Source: Candidatus Gastranaerophilales bacterium
Lineage (GTDB): Bacteria > Cyanobacteriota > Vampirovibrionia > Gastranaerophilales > Gastranaerophilaceae
Assembly: GCA_947584965.1 (NCBI GenBank)
Contig: CANPWQ010000015.1
Location: forward strand, 1-37,998
DNA: 37,998 nucleotides
Direction of reading: 5' to 3'
The translations under genes were made by a program, and so were the position numbers. Under the pieces are notes generated by a model. It was not told the origin of the DNA and did not search any database. It saw only the letters and a list, made by a program, of their open reading frames with translations. Numbering within the stretch: position 1 is the first letter of the stretch; each line of letters starts with the position of its first letter. Below, piece by piece: positions 24,297-33,457 of the stretch.

Positions 24297-25410
24297 AAAT
24301 ATTTTCTGATTTAAGTTTATAAAGATAATATCCGATAATACCAAGAATAATATTGGGGAAATTAGCTGCCAGTATAGGTATTAGCGTTTGATTGTACCCT
24401 AATGACATAGAAAAAGCTCTTATAATATAGTAACAAAAAATTATTGCAATACTGAATAAAAAGCCTCTGTTATGTCTGACTCTGGGAGGAGTAATTGCCA
24501 GCGGGATTCCAATTAAGACAAATACAAAAGTTGTGAGAGGCAAAGCAATTTTTTCCCAAAAACACATTCTGTATTTAGCAATTGTAGCGGAAGGTAAATT
24601 TTTGTAATTAGACATTAAGTAAGGTAATAATTGAATAAAATTAAAATCCGAACCGTCATTTTTCTTTTCAAGCTGAGATTGAATATCACTGCCAAAGTCA
24701 ACTATTGTTTTTTCAATCCAAGAAGTATTAAGAGCTTTACCTGTTCTTGATATGGTATAAACGGAAGCGTTATCGAATTGCCATCCCTCAATTACGGATG
24801 TTCCGGTCTTTGCTTGTAATATTTGTATTTTATCGGAATCTGAAACATCTAATATTGAAACGTTAGTAAAATGTTTATCCTCGCATTTTTCAACATAGAA
24901 AAGTCTTTTAAGATAATTTCCGTTTTTTAATTCTTTCATGGAAAAGTTTCTTTTACCTTCGGGAATGTTGCGCTGAACAAGTGCATACAGTGCAAGAGTT
25001 TTAGATTGTGAAGCAGTTATCGGAACTATTGTTTCATTAATAACAAATGTTAAAATTGCCATAATTGTTGCAAATAAAAAAATCGGTTTAGCTATACGTT
25101 TTATTCCTATTCCGCAGGCTTTCATTACTGTTATTTCAGATTGAAGGCATAATTTATTTACTGTCATAACGGTTGAAAACAAAACGCTCATAGGAATTGT
25201 CATAACAATTACCGACGGCAGATTTAAAATAATTATCATAAAAGCTATTTTGACGGGCATTCCGTAAGCTGATATTTGTTTTATCAAAGAAATAAATGTA
25301 TCAGAAGCAAATATTATTGATGTAAAAACGACGACACCAAGAACAAATACTTCAAAAATTTGTTTTAATATATATTTATCTAATTTTGTGAAATTTTTTA
25401 AATAATCCAT
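24295..25410 (-). CDS. LptF/LptG family lipopolysaccharide export permease
   Basis: The 371-residue protein has the YjgP/YjgQ layout. Three N-terminal membrane spans cover residues 14-110 (LNLPSVIVMTIPMSVLFSTV is typical). A periplasmic beta-jellyroll region follows, and three spans close the protein (LPLTTFVFVLIGIPLAITPP). LptF/G pulls lipopolysaccharide from the inner membrane with LptB and passes it to LptC/A. A single LptF/G-type gene rather than a pair is seen here; cyanobacterial-type genomes often show this. It supports a lipopolysaccharide-bearing outer membrane. Confidence 0.9.
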   Translation of the reverse strand: MDYLKNFTKLDKYILKQIFEVFVLGVVVFTSIIFASDTFISLIKQISAYGMPVKIAFMIIILNLPSVIVMTIPMSVLFSTVMTVNKLCLQSEITVMKACGIGIKRIAKPIFLFATIMAILTFVINETIVPITASQSKTLALYALVQRNIPEGKRNFSMKELKNGNYLKRLFYVEKCEDKHFTNVSILDVSDSDKIQILQAKTGTSVIEGWQFDNASVYTISRTGKALNTSWIEKTIVDFGSDIQSQLEKKNDGSDFNFIQLLPYLMSNYKNLPSATIAKYRMCFWEKIALPLTTFVFVLIGIPLAITPPRVRHNRGFLFSIAIIFCYYIIRAFSMSLGYNQTLIPILAANFPNIILGIIGYYLYKLKSENI

Positions 25411-25445
25411 AAGTTAATTTTAAAACAAAAAACAGGTTTTTCCAA

Positions 25446-26645
25446 TTAAAGTTTCTCCCAATCGGTGGCAAATTTATCAAGAGACTGTTTAATGTGTGCA
25501 TTTTTAATTAATATTTCTTGAATACAGTTAGCGCTTAAAGTATTAAGTTCTTTTTTATTTTTTACGGGCGGTAATGGCGGCTGAAGATTGTATAGCTGGT
25601 TTGCACTTGTAATTCTTGCCTTAGAGGCAAGGTCATTTTCTGTTGCCATTTTAAAATAATCATCCGTAAGCGCTTCTTTATTTACGGGCAAAATGGGTGT
25701 CATTTTGGCAAATTCAAGTTGATTTGTTTTATTTGTAAAGTAAAGTGCAAAATCCAAAGCAATTTGCGGATGTTTTGATTTTAATGGAATGATAAAATTC
25801 ATTAATGAATAGTCATAAAATCCTGTATCTCCGGTTAATTGCGGGATTACCTTTGTGTTTTTACAGACTTCTGGGGCATTTTCTTTAATCATATTAATAA
25901 AATTTGCACCTGTTACAAGGTATTCAAGTTGTCCCGACATATATTTTTCAAGTGCGTCGCGGTGAGTCTGGGTTATACTTTCTTTAGGTACAAGGTTATC
26001 GTCATAAAGTCTTTTAAATTCAGAAAATAATCGCACGCTTTTTTCGCTGTTTATTGTTTCAGGTGAATTTATATTATATTTATTTAATATTTTGAGCAGT
26101 GTATCATTTTCCGCAAAATTAATCATTGTTAAATAAGCTCCATTCGGCGCCGATAATTTAAATAATTCATCATAAGTTTTAGGTCCATAATTTGTTAAAG
26201 CGGAATTATACAAAGTCACTGCAGAAGTTGCATAAAAAGGTATTCCGAAATATTTGTCGTCATATTTTAGCATTTCCGTTAAAGAGGGTAAAAATTGGCT
26301 TAATTTCTCTTTATCAAACGTATATAAAGCATTTTTTTGAGCCAGAAGAAGCGAGAAATCAGGAGTTAAATTAACAAGGTCCGGCGGATTATCGGTTAGA
26401 ATTGAAGCTAAGGTCCTTTTTTCTCCCTCGCTATATGGAACATCTATCCATTTTATTTTTACATTTTTATGTGATGTTTCGTATTCATTTATTATATTAT
26501 TTATATATTTGTCAAAAGTACCTAATTGAAGTGTCCAGAAGGTGATTGTTACATTTTGGGCATTTTGGTTATTTGAAGACATTGAAAAGAAAATAATAAT
26601 AATTATTATAAGTACGGTTAAAATTATTTGAGTAATGCGCTTCAT
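25446..26645 (-). CDS. ABC transporter sugar-type solute-binding protein
   Basis: The 399-residue protein matches the family 1 extracellular solute-binding fold: ITFWTLQLGTFDKYINNIINEYE at the start, NPPDLVNLTPDF, YFGIPFYATSAVTLYN, and a C-terminal ALDFALYFTNKTNQLEFAK segment. The N-terminus is a long hydrophobic anchor (residues 5-22) without a lipobox cysteine, so it is probably a membrane-anchored or cleaved periplasmic protein rather than a lipoprotein. A matching permease lies 9 kb away at 36006. No ATPase is adjacent. Oligosaccharide uptake is likely. Confidence 0.87.
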   Translation of the reverse strand: MKRITQIILTVLIIIIIIFFSMSSNNQNAQNVTITFWTLQLGTFDKYINNIINEYETSHKNVKIKWIDVPYSEGEKRTLASILTDNPPDLVNLTPDFSLLLAQKNALYTFDKEKLSQFLPSLTEMLKYDDKYFGIPFYATSAVTLYNSALTNYGPKTYDELFKLSAPNGAYLTMINFAENDTLLKILNKYNINSPETINSEKSVRLFSEFKRLYDDNLVPKESITQTHRDALEKYMSGQLEYLVTGANFINMIKENAPEVCKNTKVIPQLTGDTGFYDYSLMNFIIPLKSKHPQIALDFALYFTNKTNQLEFAKMTPILPVNKEALTDDYFKMATENDLASKARITSANQLYNLQPPLPPVKNKKELNTLSANCIQEILIKNAHIKQSLDKFATDWEKL

Positions 26646-26753
26646 TAATACAACTCCGATTAGATCATTATTTATTATAATATAAATTATCGGTTAATGT
26701 ATTTATTTAATTCCGTAGTAAAATAAAATTAAAAGAGGTAAAGGAGATAAATC

Positions 26754-27263
26754 ATGATTAGTGAAAAATTAGAAAAAGCAATCAACGACCAGATTAATGC
26801 GGAATTTTATTCGGAGTATTTTTATCTTTCGATGTATGCATATTTTGAAAGAATGAATTTACAAGGATTTAAAAATTGGATGAATGTTCAAATGCAGGAA
26901 GAACATGCACATGCAATGGGTTTATTTGAATACCTGCAAGAACGCGGCGGAAAAGTAGTGCTTGAAGCTATTGAAAAACCCAAAACAGATTGGTCAAGCC
27001 CTCGTGAAGTTTTTGAAGATGTATTAAAACATGAACAGTTAGTTACTTCAAAAATTAATGCATTATTAGATGTAGCAGAAGAAGTTCATGACCGCGCAGC
27101 TGTATCATTTTTGGATTGGTACTTAAAAGAACAGGTAGAAGAAGAAGCAAATGTTGGCAACGTATTAAAGACATTAAACCTTGTATGTGATGACAGACAA
27201 TGTTTATTTATGCTTGATAAAGAGCTTGCTTCAAGAACATTTACGGCACCTGCAATCGGTTAA
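26754..27263 (+). CDS. ftnA: Non-haem ferritin
   Basis: The 169-residue protein has the ferroxidase-centre residues at the positions known for bacterial FtnA: Glu17, Glu50, His53, Glu94 and Gln127, in a four-helix bundle (NAEFYSEYFYL, MQEEHAHAMGLFEY, FLDWYLKEQVEEE). It stores iron as ferric mineral and limits iron-driven oxidative damage in the cytoplasm. A strong AAGGAGAT ribosome site precedes the ATG. A hairpin with a T tract separates it from the flavin reductase gene. Confidence 0.96.
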   Translation: MISEKLEKAINDQINAEFYSEYFYLSMYAYFERMNLQGFKNWMNVQMQEEHAHAMGLFEYLQERGGKVVLEAIEKPKTDWSSPREVFEDVLKHEQLVTSKINALLDVAEEVHDRAAVSFLDWYLKEQVEEEANVGNVLKTLNLVCDDRQCLFMLDKELASRTFTAPAIG

Positions 27264-27275
27264 TTTTATTATTAT

Positions 27276-27303
27276 GAGAGAGGTTTTAAACCTCTCTCTT
27301 TTT
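27276..27303 (+). terminator. Intrinsic terminator/attenuator between ferritin and flavin reductase
   Basis: GAGAGAGGTT and AACCTCTCTC pair around a short loop, followed by TTTTT. The next gene starts only 15 bases further, so read-through may give lower expression of the flavin reductase. Confidence 0.8.
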
Positions 27304-27317
27304 AAAAAGGAAATTAT

Positions 27318-27818
27318 ATGAATAATAATGTGTTTAGAAATTTATCTTACGGGGTTTATATTGTAGGCTGCTGTGTTGACGGAAAATATACAGGCTGCAC
27401 CGTAAACAGTATTATGCAAATTACATCATCTCCTGCAACGATTGCCCTAAGCGTAAATCATGGTAATTATACGCACGAGTGTTTGGAAAAAACAAAAGAA
27501 TTTTCTGTTTCTATATTGTCAGAGCATTCCAATCCTTTAGCTATCGGTACATTCGGGTTTAGAAGCGGACGTGATTGTGAGAAATTTGAGATAATCCCTT
27601 ATGAATTAAAAAACAATCTTCCGGTAGTTAAAGACGCTTGCGCGTATTTAATATGCAAAATTACGGGACAGGTTGAAACCTCAACACATACTCTTTTTAT
27701 AGCTGATGTTATAGACGGAGATATTTTAAGCACTCATCAACCGATGACGTATACATATTACCATAATGTAATAAAAGGAAAAAGTCCAAAAACTGCACCT
27801 ACTTATATTGAAGAATAA
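27318..27818 (+). CDS. Flavin reductase-like FMN-binding protein
   Basis: The 166-residue protein has the split-barrel flavin reductase fold: GVYIVGCCVDGKYTGCTVNS, the ALSVNHGNYTH segment, FSVSILSE, and FGFRSGRDCEKF. These features resemble the N-terminal domain of clostridial high-molecular-weight rubredoxin (Hrb) and flavoredoxins. The C-terminal rubredoxin domain of Hrb is absent. It would transfer electrons from NAD(P)H or a partner through FMN. Its place 55 bases after ferritin, behind an attenuator, suggests a part in oxygen defence or iron release. Confidence 0.85.
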   Translation: MNNNVFRNLSYGVYIVGCCVDGKYTGCTVNSIMQITSSPATIALSVNHGNYTHECLEKTKEFSVSILSEHSNPLAIGTFGFRSGRDCEKFEIIPYELKNNLPVVKDACAYLICKITGQVETSTHTLFIADVIDGDILSTHQPMTYTYYHNVIKGKSPKTAPTYIEE

Positions 27819-27926
27819 TATTAAGATTCCATAAGAAAATAGTTTATATGGGCAATTTATTCTTTTCATATATTTTATGCAATTATTAAAATCAAGGTAA
27901 TTAGTGTAAAAAGAAAGGAAGTATAT

Positions 27927-28367
27927 ATGCCAATAGGCGCTTATGGAACTCTGCCACACATTTTAACAAACAAAAAATTAGACAGTAAAAAAGCAACTTT
28001 AGTTGATTGTTTTAAAGAAAGTTTAAAAGGTGCAGGAAAAACATATTTGGCAGCAGGTGCAACAGTAGGAGCAGGGGCAGGTGTTGCTGTCGCTGTTAAA
28101 AAGTTTTTACCGAATTTAGTAAACAATGCAAAAACAAAACTATCCAATATCTTGGGATGTATTAATATTTCTGATGTTGAAGGAAATGTTTCCAATTTAA
28201 AAGAAGTATTAAAGAGTTCCGATATAGTTAAAAATTTAAGAGCACTGCCTACTGCTGCAAAGGGTGCATTGGCTTCAATAATTATACTTCCATTGGTTGG
28301 TTTATATATGTATGGAAAAAACAAAGGAAATTTAGCAGCTGTTGAAGCTAAAAATGAATTTAAATAA
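27927..28367 (+). CDS. Small Gly/Ala-rich membrane protein
   Basis: The 146-residue protein has two hydrophobic segments, one Gly/Ala-rich (TYLAAGATVGAGAGVAVAV, about residues 38-56) and one near the C-terminus (ALASIIILPLVGLYMYG), with a lysine-rich polar middle. No signal peptide or domain is recognised. AGGAAG precedes the ATG. Its layout is similar to that of the 216-residue protein at 31321. Such proteins look typical of Gastranaerophilales. Function is unknown. Confidence 0.7.
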   Translation: MPIGAYGTLPHILTNKKLDSKKATLVDCFKESLKGAGKTYLAAGATVGAGAGVAVAVKKFLPNLVNNAKTKLSNILGCINISDVEGNVSNLKEVLKSSDIVKNLRALPTAAKGALASIIILPLVGLYMYGKNKGNLAAVEAKNEFK

Positions 28368-28386
28368 CAAAGTTTATAAAAAAAGA

Positions 28387-28409
28387 CCTCTCAATTGAGA
28401 GGCTTTTTT
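28387..28409. terminator. Bidirectional terminator between the membrane protein gene and serA
   Basis: CCTCTCAATTGAGAGG is a perfect 16-base palindrome flanked by an A tract on one side and a T tract on the other. It can end both converging transcripts. Confidence 0.85.
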
Positions 28410-28417
28410 TGTCTTTT

Positions 28418-30010
28418 TTATGCGTTTAATTTTATATATTCTGCATTTTTTACGCCGTCTATTTGATTAATTATATTCATTACGGAACTGTTAACATCTT
28501 TATCAATTGTAATAATCATTATTGATACGTTATCTTTTTGATTTGATTTTTGAGCAACCTGCATTCTGTTAATGTTTATATTGTTTTCACCTATAACAGC
28601 TGCAACTTTAGCGACCATGGATGGTTTATTTTCGTGCGGAACTATTAACATGTGTTCTTCCGCTTCAATACTCATATTGTAATCGTTAATTCTTACAATC
28701 CTTGGCATATTCTTTGCAACTAAAGCTCCCGTTACAGTATTTTCTTCGGTATCAGTTGTAAGAGTTACAGATATTGAGCCTATAAATGTGCAATCTTTTT
28801 GAGATTTTGAAGTAATAATATTTATTCCTCTGTTTTTTGCAATAATCGGGGCATTAACAAAGTTAACGCCCTCAAGAGTAGATGAAAAAATACCCTTTTG
28901 AACGGCAACTTCCAGCGGTGATACGTTTAATTCCGCAAGATTTCCGTTAACTGTTATGTTGATGTTTTTTAAATTCCCTTTAGATAATTGTCTAACCAGT
29001 TCACCTAAATTTTCTGCAAGCTGCATATATTCTTTAACAGGTTCTAATATTGCAGATTTTAATGCCGGAATATTTATTGCGGCTTTTGCGCTGCCTCCTG
29101 TTAATACATCTCTTATTTGTTCCGCTACATCTATTGCGACATTGTATTGAGCTTCTGCCGTGCTTGCTCCCAAATGAGGAGTCATTATAACATTACAATC
29201 ACAGTTGTATAAAGGTGAAGCGGTAATATCAGGCTCAGTTTCAAATACATCAATAGCCGCAGCACTTACCTGCCCCGACAGCAGTGCGTCTTTTAATGCT
29301 GCCTCGTCAATTATTCCGCCTCTTGCACAGTTTATAATTCTTACGCCTTTTTTCATTCTGTTTAATGTGTTTTTATTTATAAGCGCTGTTGTTTCTTTTG
29401 TTTTAGGCGTATGTATAGTAATATAATCGCATTGAGCCCAGAATTCATCAAGGCTTGTTATATATTTTGCTCCGATTTTTTCAACGGCTTCTTTAGTTGT
29501 GTAGGGGTCTGAAACAATAACTTTCATTCCCATTGCAATAGCTGCGTTAGCTACGTGCTGACCGATTTTTCCAAAGCCTATAATGCCTAATGTCTTACCG
29601 AAAACTTCAACACCCGTAAATTTAGAACGCTCCCATTTGCCCTCTTTTGTTGACATAACGGCGGCAGGTATATTCCTTGACATTGCAAGCATCATTGCTA
29701 AAGTGTGTTCAGCTGCGGCATTTGTATTTCCGTCGGGTGAATTTACAACTATTATTCCGTTTTGTGTAGCTGATTCTATATCAACATTATCTACCCCAAC
29801 ACCTGCTCTGCCTACTATTTTTAAATTTTTACCGGCTTCAAGTATCTTTTTGGTTACTTTTGTTTGGCTTCTAATCATTAAAGCGTCATAATCTTGTATT
29901 TTTTGAGCAAGTTCATCTTCACTCATTGTTGGCAGAAAATCTACTTCGGCAATGCCGTCTAATATCTTTCCTGCTGCTTCATTTATTTTATCAGTTATTA
30001 ATACTTTCAT
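28418..30010 (-). CDS. serA: D-3-phosphoglycerate dehydrogenase
   Basis: The 530-residue protein is the long form of SerA. It has an NAD-binding Rossmann domain (GFGKIG, residues 145-150), catalytic Arg230, Glu259 (VFETEP) and His279 (PHLGAS), an intervening ASB domain, and a C-terminal ACT domain (about residues 455-528) that senses serine. It oxidises 3-phosphoglycerate to 3-phosphohydroxypyruvate, the first step of serine synthesis. The aminotransferase gene precedes it with one base between, so the two form an operon. Confidence 0.97.
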   Translation of the reverse strand: MKVLITDKINEAAGKILDGIAEVDFLPTMSEDELAQKIQDYDALMIRSQTKVTKKILEAGKNLKIVGRAGVGVDNVDIESATQNGIIVVNSPDGNTNAAAEHTLAMMLAMSRNIPAAVMSTKEGKWERSKFTGVEVFGKTLGIIGFGKIGQHVANAAIAMGMKVIVSDPYTTKEAVEKIGAKYITSLDEFWAQCDYITIHTPKTKETTALINKNTLNRMKKGVRIINCARGGIIDEAALKDALLSGQVSAAAIDVFETEPDITASPLYNCDCNVIMTPHLGASTAEAQYNVAIDVAEQIRDVLTGGSAKAAINIPALKSAILEPVKEYMQLAENLGELVRQLSKGNLKNINITVNGNLAELNVSPLEVAVQKGIFSSTLEGVNFVNAPIIAKNRGINIITSKSQKDCTFIGSISVTLTTDTEENTVTGALVAKNMPRIVRINDYNMSIEAEEHMLIVPHENKPSMVAKVAAVIGENNININRMQVAQKSNQKDNVSIMIITIDKDVNSSVMNIINQIDGVKNAEYIKLNA

Positions 30011-30011
30011 T

Positions 30012-31166
30012 TTAACCTCTGTTTAGTTCTTTTATAAGTGCCGCAACTCCTGCACCTAATTCAAATTTGTGTCCGAGTTTATGCATTGTTGCTTCTAATG
30101 AGCCTATTGCAGTTATAGCGTCACGCTCTGATACAAAACCTAATGTTCCCATTCTGAAGATTTTATCTTTTAGCGCATTTTGCCCGTTTGCAACAACTAT
30201 ATCATAATCATTTTTTAATACTTTTCTTATCTCGGGAACACTTATGCCGTCGGGCGGAAGTATTGCCGTTATTGATGTTGACGCAATAGAATCATCTTCT
30301 ACAAAAAGTTTTAATCCGATTGCTCTTATTGCACTTCTCAGTGCCTTAGCAATTTTTGTATGGCGTTTAATGATATTTTCAAGTCCCTCTTCTTTCATCA
30401 TTTCTAACGCAACTTTTAATCCGCAAATTAAACTTACATTAGGTGTAAATGCCGTTGAGTTTTCCAATACGGATTTCCTGTTTGTTGTCCAGTTAAAATA
30501 AAAATCGGGACGCTTGCACTGTTTATGTACTTCCCATGCTCTTTCATTTGCTACAAGAAATGAAAGCCCCGGCGGTATCATAAATCCTTTTTGAGAGCCC
30601 GATATTAATACATCAATACCCCATTCATCAGGTTTGCATTCCATTGCACCTAAAGATGTTACACCGTCTACAACGGAAAGAGCTCCGTGTTCTCTTATTA
30701 TTTTTACAAGAGTTTTTACATCATTAGTTACTCCTGTTGATGTTTCATTTTGAGTAAGTGTTACTATTTTTATTTTCTTTTCGTTATCCTGATTAAGTTT
30801 AGCTCTTAAGTCTTCGGGATTTATAGCTTGACCTGCTTCAACTTCAATTTTATCCACATCAGCACCGAGCGCTGCAGCTATCTTCGCCCAACGTGAACCA
30901 AAATTCCCTATGACTAAGGAAAGCACCTTATCGCCCTCATTTATTAAATTTGAAAGAGCTGCATCCATTGCGCCGGTTCCGCTTGCCGTATATACTATAA
31001 CATCATTTTTGGTTTGAAATACATATTTTAAGTCTTGATAAACAGCCTCAAGAATTTTGGAAAATTCGCTGCTTCTATGCCCCATAGGATGTTTTGCTGT
31101 TTCTAAAAGTACTCTTTCCGGAACAGGTGTGGGGCCCGGTATCATTAAAAATGTTTTATCTTTCAT
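30012..31166 (-). CDS. Class V aminotransferase, serine-glyoxylate/alanine-glyoxylate type
   Basis: The 384-residue protein has the class V fold with the PLP lysine at Lys193 (SGSQKGFMIPPG). It opens with MIPGPTPVPERV and has HPMGHRSSEF, both typical of serine-glyoxylate or alanine-glyoxylate aminotransferases. It lies one base upstream of serA. In many bacteria and archaea this family takes the place of SerC in making phosphoserine. Here the operon with serA supports that role, although glyoxylate transamination cannot be excluded. An open region with no divergent regulator precedes it. Confidence 0.88.
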   Translation of the reverse strand: MKDKTFLMIPGPTPVPERVLLETAKHPMGHRSSEFSKILEAVYQDLKYVFQTKNDVIVYTASGTGAMDAALSNLINEGDKVLSLVIGNFGSRWAKIAAALGADVDKIEVEAGQAINPEDLRAKLNQDNEKKIKIVTLTQNETSTGVTNDVKTLVKIIREHGALSVVDGVTSLGAMECKPDEWGIDVLISGSQKGFMIPPGLSFLVANERAWEVHKQCKRPDFYFNWTTNRKSVLENSTAFTPNVSLICGLKVALEMMKEEGLENIIKRHTKIAKALRSAIRAIGLKLFVEDDSIASTSITAILPPDGISVPEIRKVLKNDYDIVVANGQNALKDKIFRMGTLGFVSERDAITAIGSLEATMHKLGHKFELGAGVAALIKELNRG

Positions 31167-31320
31167 CTGTTCAACTCTCCCTTTTCTTATTTATTGTTAC
31201 ACAAATCAGTTGTTAAATTAAGTATATGTTAAATTTGTTAATAATTGTTTGGTATAAGTAAATTTTGCCTATCTAATTGTTTTTATATATATAAGGTAAA
31301 TTATGTAAGTAAGGCGAAAT

Positions 31321-31971
31321 ATGGCAAACGGTGTTTCATGTGCATTTTTTGCGGCTAAAAACATTGTTAACGGTACAAAAGAAAAGAATATTTTTAAAGA
31401 AGGTATCGGAATAGCGCAGACTATAAGAACGGCCGATGCTGCTTTTATGGCTGCAACTAATACGGCGAATGCTGCAAATAAGGCGGTTGCGGAAGCAGCA
31501 ATTTCATCAGTAGAAGGTGCTGCCGCTGTTGCAAAAGTTTCTCCAATTGCAAATCTTCTAAGCAAGGGTGCTGCCATTGCTAAAAAATTGCTTTATCCTT
31601 TAATTTGTTTGTCGGCCGCTTATAATACGTTCAAATCCAAAGATAAGGTTAAAACAGGTGTATCTCAATCTTCGGCTATCGGTACTATGTATATGTTTGA
31701 AAAATTAACAGAAAAAAATATTATTAAAAATATTGAGCAAAAATATGCTCCTACATTTAAAAATAATAAAAAAGCTGCTGTTTTATGGTACATTGCGCGC
31801 GGTTTAATATTTGCAACTACATCTATGACCGGTTATACTTTAGGTTCAAAAGCAGGTGAAATATCTGTAGATGCAATTCGCACTATATTCGGTATTAAAA
31901 AAGGTGATAGTTTTAATTCATCAACTAAATCAGATGAATCCAATGTTTTTGATGAAATAGAATTACAGTAA
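31321..31971 (+). CDS. Hypothetical Ala-rich membrane-associated protein
   Basis: The 216-residue protein has an alanine-rich helical first half (AAFMAATNTANAANKAVAEA) and two hydrophobic segments (LLYPLICLSAAYNTF and AAVLWYIARGLIFATTSMTG). The C-terminus is polar and acidic. No signal peptide or known domain is recognised. AAGGCG is a weak ribosome site. Its last nine bases overlap the end of the convergent repeat-protein gene. It resembles the 146-residue protein at 27927 in layout and may be related. Confidence 0.7.
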   Translation: MANGVSCAFFAAKNIVNGTKEKNIFKEGIGIAQTIRTADAAFMAATNTANAANKAVAEAAISSVEGAAAVAKVSPIANLLSKGAAIAKKLLYPLICLSAAYNTFKSKDKVKTGVSQSSAIGTMYMFEKLTEKNIIKNIEQKYAPTFKNNKKAAVLWYIARGLIFATTSMTGYTLGSKAGEISVDAIRTIFGIKKGDSFNSSTKSDESNVFDEIELQ

Positions 31972-32871
31972 TATGGCAAGAATCATTAAAAGAATACCAC
32001 CAAGCTGAGTTGCAGCCGCAAGATTTTGCATTTTTCTGTTGTTTTCATATTTATAACTGTTTTTCTTTGCGTCATAAGCTACCATTATTCTTTGTAGTCT
32101 GGTTATATCTGTATCTGTGGCAAATGAGCGCTTGAATAATTTCTGTTCAAGTCGGTTTAGTCTGTTTGCCGTATTATCGGTTGAATATTCATTATTTAAT
32201 AAATCTTGTTCAAGTACTGCCAGTTGGAAAGGAATTGAACTGTCATTGACCGGCTCAAGTCCGCTTGTTCTGTAATAATTATCCATATCTTCACTGTTAA
32301 AGTTTGTATTTCCAAACGGTTCACGTTTTTGTGAATTTTTCGGACGAATAACAGCCGAGAGTTTATCTACTCTCTCATTTAATGCTTCATCGCTTGTTTT
32401 GTTAAATACTTGCTGTTCCAATCTGTTTAAACGTGCATATATATTTTCATTTTTATATGTTGTTTTAAAAAGTTCCTGTTCCATTTTATCAACCATCGGA
32501 TATTCAACGGTGGCATCTTCTTTTACTGTTAATAAATCTTTTTCGCGTGCTTTTTTTTCTTCCTGCTGAGCTTTTATTAATTGTTTTTGTTTTATTTCCG
32601 TTTCCTGTTGAATTTTTTCTTGTTCTGATACATAGCCAATATCATTTTGTATAGTTTCTAAGCGTCTTGTCGTATTTCCGCTTTTTTTAGCTCCGTACAA
32701 ATATTCTTCAATGCGTTCAATTCTTTTTGATTCGTTTTCATTAGGATAATCATACCCGAATATACTTGTTTCAATAGCGCTTATATTTGAATTAGCACTT
32801 TGATGTGCCGCAGTGTATCCTGCTGTTTGTATTATTAATATTAAAAATATTGTTACTATCACTCGTTTCAT
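31963..32871 (-). CDS. Signal-peptide protein with LEQ.LF repeats and C-terminal anchor
   Basis: The 302-residue protein has a signal peptide (MKRVIVTIFLILIIQTAGY) and a C-terminal hydrophobic segment (LGGILLMILAILL). Between them is a degenerate repeat of about 25 residues, seen roughly six times: AIETSIFGYDYPNENESKRI, RIEEYLYG, KMEQELFKTTYKNENIYARL, RLEQQVFNK, VLEQDLLNNEYSTDNTANRL and RLEQKLFKR. A Gln/Lys-rich coiled coil lies after the first pair. Similar repeat proteins occur in cyanobacterial lineages; I know of no function. It is the last gene of the unit with Yip1, sppA and the mutase. Confidence 0.75.
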   Translation of the reverse strand: MKRVIVTIFLILIIQTAGYTAAHQSANSNISAIETSIFGYDYPNENESKRIERIEEYLYGAKKSGNTTRRLETIQNDIGYVSEQEKIQQETEIKQKQLIKAQQEEKKAREKDLLTVKEDATVEYPMVDKMEQELFKTTYKNENIYARLNRLEQQVFNKTSDEALNERVDKLSAVIRPKNSQKREPFGNTNFNSEDMDNYYRTSGLEPVNDSSIPFQLAVLEQDLLNNEYSTDNTANRLNRLEQKLFKRSFATDTDITRLQRIMVAYDAKKNSYKYENNRKMQNLAAATQLGGILLMILAILL

Positions 32872-32881
32872 AATTTTTTCT

Positions 32882-33457
32882 CTACATTGAGAATATATAC
32901 CAGATTTTGTTGTTAAATGACATTATCCAATAAATTGCAAAAATTTGCGCAATAAATGGTAAAAACATCAGCATAAATGACCTTGCTAAAGTTATTTTAT
33001 ATACGGCTCTAAGGGCAAAGACATATAAAATTATTATCCATAAGTATAACAAAAATTCAATTGATACTGCAAAAAAATAACCAATTTGTCCTATTGTTTT
33101 TACAAGCTCTAAAGGAGCAAAAAAGATATATGGAATACCTGCAAATGCCGTGTAGAAAAGAATTTGTTTTAGGTTCCCTCCTTTATCAAAAATTTTTGCC
33201 GTATATTCAAAAAATAATCCTGTTAAAAACCACATTAACAGCGTTATTAAAGCGGCAAACGGTATTGTAAAAAATAATATAAATGATATTTCACCTGAAA
33301 ATACGGTTGTTATAATTGACGTAAATACAGATATAAATACAACCGTACCTACTGCTAACCTTGTCGAAACGGTTATATTTTCACTGCTAAAAAATTCTTT
33401 AGGAGAAAATATAACATTATATATATTTTCAAAAAAGTTATTTACCGTTATTCCCAT
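32882..33457 (-). CDS. Yip1-domain-like membrane protein
   Basis: The 191-residue protein has about five membrane spans and the N-terminal pattern of bacterial Yip1 proteins (ENIYNVIFSPKEFFS, then STRLAVGTVVFISVFTS). It overlaps the sppA stop region by ten bases, so it is translationally coupled to sppA. The bacterial members are of unknown function. It may assist membrane or envelope handling alongside SppA, which is an inference. Confidence 0.75.
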   Translation of the reverse strand: MGITVNNFFENIYNVIFSPKEFFSSENITVSTRLAVGTVVFISVFTSIITTVFSGEISFILFFTIPFAALITLLMWFLTGLFFEYTAKIFDKGGNLKQILFYTAFAGIPYIFFAPLELVKTIGQIGYFFAVSIEFLLYLWIIILYVFALRAVYKITLARSFMLMFLPFIAQIFAIYWIMSFNNKIWYIFSM

